Made by a program: the position numbers and the translations under genes. From Clostridia bacterium (GTDB lineage Bacteria > Bacillota > Clostridia > Oscillospirales > Acutalibacteraceae), in contig JAFWAC010000032.1 of NCBI GenBank assembly GCA_017507805.1, positions 1-64,000 of the forward strand: DNA of 64,000 nucleotides, written 5' to 3'. A model generated the notes under the pieces. That model ran no database searches. It saw only the letters and a list, made by a program, of their open reading frames with translations, and was not told where the DNA came from. This document shows, piece by piece, positions 46,522-55,860 of the stretch. How positions within the stretch are numbered: the stretch's first letter is position 1; the number at the start of each line of letters is the position of its first letter.

Positions 46522-46907
46522 GCATTATAATATAGTTTTGAAAATGATTTTTAGTGTATTTTTTGCGTAAAATCATTAATTTATAAGAAAAATTTACACT
46601 TCAAATATTGTAAATAGATAAATTTTACCCCTAATTCCAATATTTCACTAAAATTTAACAAAATGTCGTTTTAGTGGCAAGAAATCGTAAGATTACACTA
46701 ATATGGCGCATTTTGCATAAGATTATTCGATTGACAAAAACCTATATAATACATTACAATTTTAATGTAGGAAATTATCGATGAGTAAGGCTGAAAAAAC
46801 TCCTAAATTCCGATTTTTACAAATGTTCAGGTTTTCAAAATAAATTTAAAGGGAGTGATAGGTTTTAATTTCTCAGCAACTCTAAATTAAGAAAGGAAGA
46901 ATTATCT
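46522..46907. other. AT-rich intergenic region before the secreted GH29-like gene
   Basis: The 467-bp gap between the divergent genes begins with the minus-strand promoter and AraC leader. The rest is AT-rich, has no convincing ORF on either strand, and contains the plus-strand promoter at 46731-46760 plus a leader of about 140 nt in which I see no known riboswitch. Confidence 0.6.
46731..46760 (+). promoter_or_regulatory. Promoter of the secreted GH29-like gene
   Basis: TTGACA (46731-46736), 18-bp spacer, TACAAT (46755-46760). Confidence 0.6.
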
Positions 46908-49900
46908 ATGAAGCAAACAATCAAAAAATTATTGACTTTAGCATTAAGCCTTGCAATCGTGCTTTCGGCAATGGTGTTTGCAGTACCGGCTCAGGCTATA
47001 AGCCAAGACACAGCCACAGATTTTATGGCAGGTAATTACGGTATATTCATGCATTATTTACCCTCCGGTGATGCCAAGACTGACCTCGAAGCCTGGAATG
47101 AGCAGGTTGCAAGCTTTAATGTGGATACCGTGGCAATGCAGGCACACGAGGCAGGCGCCAAATGGGTTACAATTACATTAACCCAATCCAACGGTTTTTA
47201 TTGTATACCTATGGATGACGAAGCTATTGTGGAAGCCTTTGGCGGCAACTATGGTGTAGACGCAGAAAACGATTTGGTATTAAAACTCTATGAAGCACTT
47301 TCGGAATACGGTATTAAGCTTATGCTTTATTGGATACCAGGTGCACCTTCAGGCGAGGATGAGGTCGCTGTCTCTATTGCAACAAGCCTTGGCGCTACCG
47401 AAAAAGCCTCTGACGGTAACTATGTACTTAACGATACAACTGTTGAAAAAATGAGCACTGTTATGGAGGTTGTTTCAAGACGTTACGGCGATATGGTTGC
47501 CGGCTGGTGGATAGATTCCTGCTACGAAAGAGTAGGCTTTAGTGAGGATTATGCCAATCTGGAGGCTGCTGCCTTGCGTGCGGGTAACCCTGATGCAGTT
47601 ATTGCATTTAACAGCGGTATAAGCGGTGACAAGCCCGAGGATGTTCGTTATGCTTGTGAAAGCTATGCTGCCGGTGAAATCTGCAATTACGGCAATCTTG
47701 ACACAGTTAGCATTTATGATTATTCTGCAACAGGCCGTTGGACACCTAAGGGCTACCAAAAACATTATCTTACCTTCTTGGGCGAGAATTGGGGAGACTC
47801 CAATGCGGAGCGCTATGACACAAACGAGCTTGTTGCTCATGTGACCGAAAATCTTTTAAAGAAGGGCTGTGCACTTTCTTTGGATGTAGGTTGCGGTACT
47901 AACGGTACTTTTGACCCCGAACAGCTTAATCAGGTTGTTGCAATTAACACTGCTATGAACAGCAACCCTGAGCTTGGATTTGATTTTGAAAACGGTCAGA
48001 ACTTAATGGGCGTTGTTTCGAATGTTTATGAAGGTAAAGACCATTATTCCAATGACAGCGCTTATGTTCAGCTTAGCACCGAGGACGAAGCACTTAACGG
48101 AAAAGCTTCTCTAAAGATATTACCCTCGGAAGGCAACAGCCGTACAGATATCCTGGTTGCACATTCTTACCTTACAGAGGGTGCGCCTAACCGCTTGAAT
48201 ATTAAGGGTAACACTGATTTTTCTAAGTCTGATTTTACCAATCTTTCGGGTATTATGATGCGCGTTAAGATTGAAAACGATACTGCTACCTCAAATCATT
48301 CGATTGGTTTTTATTTATCTCAAACAGGCTTATCGCATCTAACTGTATTAGGTAATAAAATGGTGCTTTACAATGCAGACGGCAGCAAATTTAATGTTTA
48401 TGATAAGGCATTGCCTGCCGGCTTTGACGGTTTCGTATTTATTCCTTTCAAAAATGCTCACAGCATTCATGAGTTTGAGCCGGGTAAGGCATATTCCAAT
48501 TATACAAACAACCCAGATGTTATGGTTGATTTTGCAAAGGATTATAAGCTGGACATCCGTCTCAATTCTTCAAATTGGAACGGTGCTACCGTTTTAATTG
48601 ACGATGTTAATTACTATTACGGTGAGAACGATGCGGATGCATGGAATACAATGCGTGCTTTAGGTTATGATATTACTCAGGCAGAGCAACCCGAAGTTTA
48701 TTCATTCCCGCTTAACGGTGAAAATCTCTGGAAGCCGATTCCTTCTACAATGTTAATTGCCAAAACCGTTACAACCGGTGGTGTTGCAGGTTGGCCTAAA
48801 TATAATAATCTGCCTTCCATCCTAACAAACGATCCTGATGAGGTTTTGAATGGCAATGTTTCTATGAAAATTTCTGTTGATATCAATAGCTTTAATTGGA
48901 CGGGTCTCAACTCTATTGCTGCTTTAAAGGTCACTACCGATCCTTTTACCGTTGCCGGTGTAGAAGCTCTTTCGACAGAAAAAATTAAATCAGCTGCTTC
49001 TAATAAATATGCTTATTTAAAGCTTAGGATTAAAATTCCTGCTACTAATAGTGCATTATCTTTTTATCCCATTATTGAACAAAACGGAAATCGTTTTGTT
49101 ATTGAAGAAAATATATTGGCATATAATGCGGACGGTTCTGTGAATTCAAGTGTAATCCTTAATTCCGGCGGTCCTGTTAGCTTGCCTTCCGGCTTTGACG
49201 GTTATTTGTATGCACCTATTTACAGTATTAAAGCTGCGGATTTCAATGATTATACATATACTCCCACCGGAAGTCCTGTATATCAGTCAGATGCTACTGC
49301 ACCTGACCTCGATCAGAATTTTGAGCTTCGTTTCCAATTTTCTACATCAAGCACAACAGGAGATCTTAATGTAGCAAACATCTATTTTGATGATATTGAT
49401 GTGGTTTACGGTACAGGTACTGATTTGCCGTATAACTTTGACGATTTCTCAAAAACAACTCCTACCGTATACGGTCAAGTTACTAAAACATGGGGCTATC
49501 CTCCAATAAACAATATTAGCTATCTGACAAGTGAAAATGCTCTTAACGGTCAAGCTTCTATTAAGGTTGATATTCAAAATCTTTATAAATCTGAAAATTC
49601 ATCCTACTATTACTATAATGCCGTTAAATTTGCAAATGTACCTGCTGTTACAGATGATGGTATAGCAGGCGTTATGTATAGATTGAAGCTTGAAAATGAT
49701 ACTAATACCGAAACACACCGCATGTATTTAGTTTTGACACAATCAGAAATGGCTGAAACCTGTGTTGGCGGTAATGCTATAAAGCTTTATGATGCAGAGG
49801 GCAACGCCCTTGTTAAAGGCACTGATTATACAACCGATGTCCTTGGTGTTGATATTCCTATCGGCTTTGACGGTTTTGTATTTGTTCCTTATAAGAATTT

Positions 49901-51005
49901 CTATAACAGAACACAAAACGGAAAGCCTGTAGTTGATATTTCTGCCGAACACAATTTAGAGCTTTGGTTCTGGGGTACTAACACTGCAACAGATGGTGTT
50001 TATAAATGGCAGAATGTTGATGCGTTGATTGATGATGTCAGCTATTATTCTGTTGCTGATGCAGATGCCGGTCTTACCGATGTTGACGTCTGGAACGCAA
50101 TGAAAAGCTTAGGCTATGATATTATGAAGGCTCAACAGCCTGCTTCCTATTCCATTCCTCTCGATTTCGAGGGCTTTGAAGCTCCGTTTAATAAGGTTAC
50201 CTCTTGGTATAGCAAGGGAACAGACGGTAATTACGGTCAGTATTATACAAAATATGATTTTGTTGGCGGAGAATCTGCGCTTTCCGGTAAGGCTTCCTTG
50301 AAGGTAACTGCCGGCGCAAGTGATGCTTATAATGCAGAAGGCAGAAACTTTATAAGAGCTGAAACCACACAGGCTGTATTTAACGGTATTCCTTCGCTTG
50401 ACAAAGAAACGCTTTCACTTGCCAACACGAATTTTGCTTATATTACTATGCGTGTTAAGGTGCCCTTTGGCGGAGACGGCTATAGCTTCCAGCTTTTCTT
50501 AAATCAGACAGGTGTTACTCAAAACGGTATGTGTGCTACACACGGCTATACTGCCGAGGGTGTTTATACTCAGTTCGTTACCGATGACGGTGTGACAACA
50601 TTGCCCTCAGGCTTTGACGGTACTATCTATATTCCGGTAGCAAACGCAACCGCAAGAACTGAGCTTACCGATGAAAGCGGTAATAAATATCGTCCTACCT
50701 ATAGAAAGAGCGCTGAGTATATGGTTGACCTTACACAGCAATTTAAGCTTTCTATAAATCTTCAGGATACCGATTGGGAAGGAAAGTCACTTATCATAGA
50801 TGATATAACTCTTGAAATTGACGGTGTAATGGGCGATATCAACGGTGACGGTTCAGCAAACGGTGCTGATTTGGTAATTGTTTCAAATCATATTTTAGGT
50901 ATTGACAGAAGCTACGGTGTTGCTTGTGATATTACAGGCGAGGGTGCTGTTAATATTATTGATCTTATCCGTTTGAAGAAAATTATTGCGAACATTGCCT
51001 CATAA
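46908..51005 (+). CDS. Secreted modular protein: GH29-like domain, four repeats, dockerin
   Basis: 1365 residues. Sec signal ending PAQA (about 30). Residues about 35-350 resemble a GH29 alpha-L-fucosidase barrel ('YGIFMHYLPSGD', 'AHEAGAKWVTITLTQSNGFY', 'GWWIDSCYE' with a candidate nucleophile Asp), but the family's K-H-H-D-G-F motif reads TQSNGF, so activity may differ. Four beta-rich repeats of about 240 residues (from about 355, 598, 841, 1081) share 'LNGKASLK', 'GFDGFVFIPF' and 'LIDDVNYY'. Residues about 1309-1365 are a type I dockerin with two calcium loops (DINGDGSANGAD, DITGEGAVNIID), so it should dock on a cohesin scaffold. RBS AAAGGAAG. Confidence 0.8.
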   Translation: MKQTIKKLLTLALSLAIVLSAMVFAVPAQAISQDTATDFMAGNYGIFMHYLPSGDAKTDLEAWNEQVASFNVDTVAMQAHEAGAKWVTITLTQSNGFYCIPMDDEAIVEAFGGNYGVDAENDLVLKLYEALSEYGIKLMLYWIPGAPSGEDEVAVSIATSLGATEKASDGNYVLNDTTVEKMSTVMEVVSRRYGDMVAGWWIDSCYERVGFSEDYANLEAAALRAGNPDAVIAFNSGISGDKPEDVRYACESYAAGEICNYGNLDTVSIYDYSATGRWTPKGYQKHYLTFLGENWGDSNAERYDTNELVAHVTENLLKKGCALSLDVGCGTNGTFDPEQLNQVVAINTAMNSNPELGFDFENGQNLMGVVSNVYEGKDHYSNDSAYVQLSTEDEALNGKASLKILPSEGNSRTDILVAHSYLTEGAPNRLNIKGNTDFSKSDFTNLSGIMMRVKIENDTATSNHSIGFYLSQTGLSHLTVLGNKMVLYNADGSKFNVYDKALPAGFDGFVFIPFKNAHSIHEFEPGKAYSNYTNNPDVMVDFAKDYKLDIRLNSSNWNGATVLIDDVNYYYGENDADAWNTMRALGYDITQAEQPEVYSFPLNGENLWKPIPSTMLIAKTVTTGGVAGWPKYNNLPSILTNDPDEVLNGNVSMKISVDINSFNWTGLNSIAALKVTTDPFTVAGVEALSTEKIKSAASNKYAYLKLRIKIPATNSALSFYPIIEQNGNRFVIEENILAYNADGSVNSSVILNSGGPVSLPSGFDGYLYAPIYSIKAADFNDYTYTPTGSPVYQSDATAPDLDQNFELRFQFSTSSTTGDLNVANIYFDDIDVVYGTGTDLPYNFDDFSKTTPTVYGQVTKTWGYPPINNISYLTSENALNGQASIKVDIQNLYKSENSSYYYYNAVKFANVPAVTDDGIAGVMYRLKLENDTNTETHRMYLVLTQSEMAETCVGGNAIKLYDAEGNALVKGTDYTTDVLGVDIPIGFDGFVFVPYKNFYNRTQNGKPVVDISAEHNLELWFWGTNTATDGVYKWQNVDALIDDVSYYSVADADAGLTDVDVWNAMKSLGYDIMKAQQPASYSIPLDFEGFEAPFNKVTSWYSKGTDGNYGQYYTKYDFVGGESALSGKASLKVTAGASDAYNAEGRNFIRAETTQAVFNGIPSLDKETLSLANTNFAYITMRVKVPFGGDGYSFQLFLNQTGVTQNGMCATHGYTAEGVYTQFVTDDGVTTLPSGFDGTIYIPVANATARTELTDESGNKYRPTYRKSAEYMVDLTQQFKLSINLQDTDWEGKSLIIDDITLEIDGVMGDINGDGSANGADLVIVSNHILGIDRSYGVACDITGEGAVNIIDLIRLKKIIANIAS
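47970..50830 (+). repeat. Four internal protein repeats of about 240 residues
   Basis: Units begin near residues 355, 598, 841 and 1081 of the GH29-like protein. Each holds an 'ALNGKASLKI'-type strand, a 'LPSGFDGFVFIPF'-type strand and a closing 'LIDDVNYY' strand; three end with a helix of 'AWNTMRALGYDI' type. They look like carbohydrate-binding beta-sandwiches and recur in the gene at 62397. Confidence 0.75.
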
Positions 51006-51021
51006 TTTTAATTGACTGATA

Positions 51022-51055
51022 GTGTAGGGATCGGTGGAAACACCGTTCCCTACAC
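51022..51055. repeat. Intergenic palindrome, REP-like
   Basis: GTGTAGGGATCGGTG (51022-51036) pairs with CACCGTTCCCTACAC (51041-51055), one mismatch, with a GAAA loop. No T run follows, so a simple terminator is unlikely; similar TGTAGGG palindromes are scattered in related gut clostridia. It could also be an mRNA 3' stabiliser. Confidence 0.6.
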
Positions 51056-51177
51056 GCGCTGAATTATGGGGGATTACGATTTCAGTATTTAATTAAAAAA
51101 ATAAAATTATACAAGAGTGTTATCTTGTGTTACTTTATTTTTTTAATCAATGTATTTTGATTTTTTCGGAGGCTGTT

Positions 51178-54003
51178 ATGAAAAAATATATTAAAGCTTT
51201 TTTGTGCTTGGTTTTATCTGCCGGTATTGTTGTTGGGCAGACATTTAATGCATCTGCTCAGATAATAAGTGTTGAAATCAGCCAAAAAGAGGAGTATACG
51301 GCATACACTGTATATTCTGAAAAGGCAGTAGAAAACAATTCGGGTAAGGGTATTTCTCTCACGGCCGAACAGCTTGCCGAAAAATCGGACGGGGTTGAAA
51401 TTCTTGAAAATTATAAGGATTTGAACGGCAAATCAATAAATACACCGGAGGGCAGCACTGTCAGCTGGAAGGCTGATGTGACAGAGGGTTGGTACACAAT
51501 GAGAATTACCTACTATCTGTCGGAAAGCCGTTCTAATTATGCCCAAAGAAAAATTTTAATAAATGGTGAAGTTCCTTTTGAGGAAGCCGCAAATATCAAC
51601 CTTTACTGCGCTTTTATCGATGAAAAAGGAATAATTACCGACTATTACGGTAACGATATTCGCTCAACTCAGGTTATTAGCCCAATGTGGCTGACAACCG
51701 ATATTTACGACAAGGTACAATACAGAACTACACCGTTGAAATTTTATTTAAAGAATGGCGATCTTGTAACTCTTGATGCCGTTACTGAGGATTTGATTAT
51801 TAGTACCGTTGAGCTTTTACCATACTGTGAGCTTAAAACCTACAGTGAGGTATCTGCTGAGTATGAGCAATCGGGTTATTTGGAAGCTAAAAATGTTTGT
51901 GATATTTATCAGGCAGAAGCTCCTAATTATAAAACCGATCCCACCGTTTTACCCGCAACCGATAACAATGCCTCCACAGTACCTCAGGACAGCTATCTTA
52001 TAAAGCTTAACAAAATAAGTGGCGGTAATTGGAAAAGCTCGGGACAAAAGCTTTGCTGGAAAATTTATGTTCCAAAAGCCGGTCTTTACAATATCACGCT
52101 TAAGACAAAGCAAAGCTCTGACAGAGGTACATATTCTACAAGACGCTTGTATATCAACGGCGAAGTGCCTTTCAGTGAGGCTAACTGTATAAAATTCCTT
52201 TATTCGAGGAATTGGGAAAATATCACCTTGGGCGCTGACGGAAATCCTTGGCTTTTCTACCTGAAGGAAGGGGAAAACACCATTGAGCTTGAGGCAACCT
52301 TGGGTGATATGGGTGTTGTTTTGCAGGAAGCAAGCGATATTCTTGAGGAGCTTAATAAAATATACCGTGAGCTTCTTGTGGTTACAGGCTCCACACCTGA
52401 CAAATACCGCAATTATAACCTTGATAAGCTTTTACCCGATACCTTGAGCAATATCGCAGTTCAAAAAGACCGTCTTAACAATGTTTTAAATGCCATTTAT
52501 GAAATAACAGGCAAAAAAGGCAGCAATCTTTCGATTTTCAGTACCATTATCAATCAGCTTGATGAATTTTGTAAAGACGATGAAAAAATTCCTACCGGTT
52601 TTGAGTATTATAAGACCAACATCGGTTCCTTCGGAACATGGATTACAAGTGCTCTGTCACAGCCCTTGGACTTGGATTATATTGTTGTAAGCAGTCCTGA
52701 AAAAGAGCTTCCGAAGGCACAGGTAAATGTCTTTAAAAAATTCACAAGCTGGCTCACATCTTTTATTGCCTCCTTTGTTGTTGATTATGACAGTATAGGT
52801 AATATGACCGAAAACACAAAAAAGCCTATCACTGTCTGGATGACCTCCGGCAGAGATCAAATGCAAATATTAAAGGTGCTTATTCAAAATTCATTTATAC
52901 AGCAAACCGGTATTAATGTTAAGCTTGAAAATGTTGAAGCCGGTGCTATTTTAAAGGCTATTGCTGCGAATAACGGTCCTGATGTGCTTATTGGCGCAAG
53001 TGTTTCTGACCCTGTAAACTATGCGCTTAGAAATGCGGCATATAATCTTAATAAGTTTGAGGATATTGATGAGGTTACTGCACGCTTCTACGATGAAAAT
53101 TTAGTTCCTTTAAGCTTTGGCGGTGGCTTGTTTGCTTTACCCGAAACGCTCACCTTTGACATTATGTTTTACAGAACTGATATAATGAACGAGCTTGGAA
53201 TTTCTATTCCTGAAACATGGGATGATGTGACCGAGGTAATATCAATTCTGCAAAAGAATAATATGACCTTTGGTTTACCGGTGGCAGATATTGTCGGTAC
53301 ATACGCAACCTTTCTTTATCAGCACGGTGGAGAGCTTTATAACGAGGACGGAAGCCTTTGCCTGCTTACAGAGCTTGTGAATACAGAAGCCTTCAATATG
53401 CTTACAAACTATTTTGATAATTATTCCTTGGAGCTTTCATATAATCTTGTAAACCGCTTCAGAACGGGTGAAATCCCGATAGCCATAGCTGATATCGCAA
53501 CCTATAACAATCTTATGGTTTCAGCGCCTGAAATTGAGGGCTTGTGGGGAATAGCTCTGTTGCCCGGAATAAAACAGGATGACGGAAGTATCAACCGCAC
53601 AGGATATGTAACCACAACAAGCAGTATGGTGCTTAACGGTACGGATATGCCCAACGAAGCCTATGAGTTCATAAAATGGTGGACAACTGACGAGATTCAG
53701 TCAGAATTCGGTACAGAGCTTGAAAGCATATTAGGTCCGTCATCAAGATACCTTACCGCGAACAAAAAGGCTTTTGAAGCACTTCCTTGGAATGAGGCAG
53801 AGCTTCAGGTTATCGACACACAGCTTTCTGCTGCTAAGGCTGTTCCACAGGTGCCCGGAAGCTATTACATTGCCCGTCATCTCAACAACGCTTTCCGTGC
53901 TATTGTAATTTCGGGCGAGGATTTAAGAGACACTCTTTCAAAATATAATGAAACAATCAATGCAGAGCTAAAAACCAAACGCCAAGAGTTTGATTTGGAT
54001 TAA
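51178..54003 (+). CDS. ABC sugar-binding protein fused to two carbohydrate-binding-like modules
   Basis: 941 residues from ATG 51178 (CGGAGG upstream). A Sec signal ends near NASAQ (about 30), without a lipobox Cys. Two related beta modules follow (about 40-220 and 235-400), each with a 'RRLYINGEVPFSEA' or 'RKILINGEVPFEEA' strand as in CBM6/35-type folds. A helical linker (about 400-545) leads to a family 1 solute-binding domain (about 547-941: 'FALPETLTFDIMFYRTDIMN', 'PETWDDVTEVI', 'AYEFIKWWTTDEIQSEFG'). It should deliver a glycan fragment to the permeases encoded next. Most binding proteins are about 400 residues and lipid anchored. Confidence 0.82.
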   Translation: MKKYIKAFLCLVLSAGIVVGQTFNASAQIISVEISQKEEYTAYTVYSEKAVENNSGKGISLTAEQLAEKSDGVEILENYKDLNGKSINTPEGSTVSWKADVTEGWYTMRITYYLSESRSNYAQRKILINGEVPFEEAANINLYCAFIDEKGIITDYYGNDIRSTQVISPMWLTTDIYDKVQYRTTPLKFYLKNGDLVTLDAVTEDLIISTVELLPYCELKTYSEVSAEYEQSGYLEAKNVCDIYQAEAPNYKTDPTVLPATDNNASTVPQDSYLIKLNKISGGNWKSSGQKLCWKIYVPKAGLYNITLKTKQSSDRGTYSTRRLYINGEVPFSEANCIKFLYSRNWENITLGADGNPWLFYLKEGENTIELEATLGDMGVVLQEASDILEELNKIYRELLVVTGSTPDKYRNYNLDKLLPDTLSNIAVQKDRLNNVLNAIYEITGKKGSNLSIFSTIINQLDEFCKDDEKIPTGFEYYKTNIGSFGTWITSALSQPLDLDYIVVSSPEKELPKAQVNVFKKFTSWLTSFIASFVVDYDSIGNMTENTKKPITVWMTSGRDQMQILKVLIQNSFIQQTGINVKLENVEAGAILKAIAANNGPDVLIGASVSDPVNYALRNAAYNLNKFEDIDEVTARFYDENLVPLSFGGGLFALPETLTFDIMFYRTDIMNELGISIPETWDDVTEVISILQKNNMTFGLPVADIVGTYATFLYQHGGELYNEDGSLCLLTELVNTEAFNMLTNYFDNYSLELSYNLVNRFRTGEIPIAIADIATYNNLMVSAPEIEGLWGIALLPGIKQDDGSINRTGYVTTTSSMVLNGTDMPNEAYEFIKWWTTDEIQSEFGTELESILGPSSRYLTANKKAFEALPWNEAELQVIDTQLSAAKAVPQVPGSYYIARHLNNAFRAIVISGEDLRDTLSKYNETINAELKTKRQEFDLD

Positions 54004-54021
54004 AGGAGGAGGCACAATATT

Positions 54022-54954
54022 ATGAACGGTAATTTAAAGGCCTTGTCCTTTAAGGAAAAAATGAAATATCAGTTAGACCTTGCCAAAAAGAATTATGATT
54101 GCTATTTGTTTTTGGCGCCATTTGGATTGTTATTTATTGCATTTGTGGTAATGCCGGTTTTTATTTCGATATTCTTTGGGTTTACGGATTATAACCTTCT
54201 TGAAGCGCCGGGATTTGTCGGTCTGCAAAACTATCAGAAGCTTTTGGTAAACGATGAAATATTTACACAGGCTTTTCGTAACACGATGATTATTGCTGTT
54301 GTTGTGGGACCGTTGGGATATTTTGCTTCTCTTATGATTGCGTGGCAGATAAACGAGCTCAATAATGTTCTGCGTGCAATAATGGTAACTATTATGTATG
54401 CTCCGTCTATTTCCGGCGGTGCGATTGTAATCTGGCAATATATTTTCAGCAACGATTCCTACGGCTATATAAACAGCTTTTTAATGAGCTGGGGCTTTAT
54501 TCAGGAGCCGATACAATTTTTATCCGATACCAAGTATATGCTTACGATTGTTATTATTGTAATGGTATGGATGAGCTTGGGCGCCGGATTTCTTTCCTTT
54601 GTTGCCGGTCTTAAAACTGTGGATAAAAGCCAATATGAAGCAGGTTATATTGACGGTATAAACAGTCGCTGGCAAGAGCTTTGGTTTATAACCCTTCCGT
54701 CAATGAAACCGCAATTGATGTTCGGTGCGGTTATGAGCATTACAAATGCTTTTTCTGCCGGTGCTGTTTCTACCCAGATGTTCGGTTCACCAAGCACCGA
54801 TTATGCGGCACATACAATTATTAATCACTTGGAAGACTACGGCGGTGTTCGTTTCGAGCTTGGCTATGCATGCACAATAGCTACCGTGTTATTTGTTATG
54901 ATGATTGCTATTAACGAAATCATACAAAGGCTCTTAAATAAGGTGGGCAGTTAA
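54022..54954 (+). CDS. Sugar ABC transporter permease (first pair, MalF/UgpA type)
   Basis: 310 residues, six membrane segments. The inner loop that docks the ATPase is 'EAGYIDGINSRWQELWFITLP' in two parts (EAGYIDGINSR and WQELWFITLP), matching EAA-x3-G. AAAGGAGGAGG precedes the ATG. Pairs with the next gene, which starts 2 bp after its stop. Confidence 0.92.
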   Translation: MNGNLKALSFKEKMKYQLDLAKKNYDCYLFLAPFGLLFIAFVVMPVFISIFFGFTDYNLLEAPGFVGLQNYQKLLVNDEIFTQAFRNTMIIAVVVGPLGYFASLMIAWQINELNNVLRAIMVTIMYAPSISGGAIVIWQYIFSNDSYGYINSFLMSWGFIQEPIQFLSDTKYMLTIVIIVMVWMSLGAGFLSFVAGLKTVDKSQYEAGYIDGINSRWQELWFITLPSMKPQLMFGAVMSITNAFSAGAVSTQMFGSPSTDYAAHTIINHLEDYGGVRFELGYACTIATVLFVMMIAINEIIQRLLNKVGS

Positions 54955-54956
54955 TA

Positions 54957-55841
54957 ATGGCTAAAAATAAAGAAAAAAAGTTAAAGCGGATATCCCGTGC
55001 CGGTCTTGCAAGGTCGGTAGGAGGCAGTGTATTTAATTTTTTGGTACTCTGCGTTATCGCGGCTTTTATGGTACTGCCGCTATTATATGTAGTCAGTAAT
55101 GCTTTCAAGCCGTTGGATGAAATCTTTGTATATCCGCCGAGACTTTATGTAATTAATCCTACAATTGATAATTTCACCAATCTGGCATCACTTATGTCAT
55201 CATCTTGGATACCTTTTTCAAGATATATCTTTAACTCGGTATTCATTACCGCTGTTGCAACCTTTTTGCAGATAATATTTGCTTCTATGGCGGCTTATGT
55301 GCTCGAAAAGCGTGAGTTTCCGGGCAGAAAAATATTCTTTAAGCTTGTAGTCACCTCGCTTATGTTCAGCACTGCGGTTACTGCTATACCAAACTACATA
55401 ATTATGAACAGCTTAGGTATAGTTAATACATATTTCGCACTAATTTTACCGGCCGCGGCGTCCTCAATGGGGCTTTATCTCATGAAGCAGTTTATGACAA
55501 CAAGTATTCCTAATGCCGTATTGGAGGCTGCCCGTGTTGACGGCGCAAATGAATTTCTGATATTTTGGCGGATAGTTATGCCACTTGTAAAGCCTGCTTG
55601 GCTTACACTTATAATTTTTGCCTTTCAATCTATTTGGGCAACAACAGGTAACGGTCTTATTTACAGTGAAACCATGAAGCCTTTGAATTATGCGTTAAAT
55701 CAGGTTGTAACCGGAGGTATTTCGCGCACAGGCTCAGCAGCTGCTGTAGCATTTATAATGCTTTTACCGCCTTTGACCGTATTTATAATTTCACAAAGTA
55801 ATATTCTCAATACCATGGCATCGTCCGGTATTAAGGAATAA
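54957..55841 (+). CDS. Sugar ABC transporter permease (first pair, MalG/UgpE type)
   Basis: 294 residues, six membrane segments. EAA loop 'EAARVDGANEFLIFWRIVMP'. It forms a heterodimeric channel with the upstream permease. No ATPase follows, so a multi-use MsmK/UgpC-type ATPase from elsewhere is expected. Confidence 0.92.
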   Translation: MAKNKEKKLKRISRAGLARSVGGSVFNFLVLCVIAAFMVLPLLYVVSNAFKPLDEIFVYPPRLYVINPTIDNFTNLASLMSSSWIPFSRYIFNSVFITAVATFLQIIFASMAAYVLEKREFPGRKIFFKLVVTSLMFSTAVTAIPNYIIMNSLGIVNTYFALILPAAASSMGLYLMKQFMTTSIPNAVLEAARVDGANEFLIFWRIVMPLVKPAWLTLIIFAFQSIWATTGNGLIYSETMKPLNYALNQVVTGGISRTGSAAAVAFIMLLPPLTVFIISQSNILNTMASSGIKE

Positions 55842-55860
55842 TCGTAGGGAGGATTAAGGC

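Noticed and set aside
46760-46907. Riboswitch in the leader of the GH29-like gene
   Set aside because: The leader is long enough, but no conserved aptamer core or terminator pair could be found.
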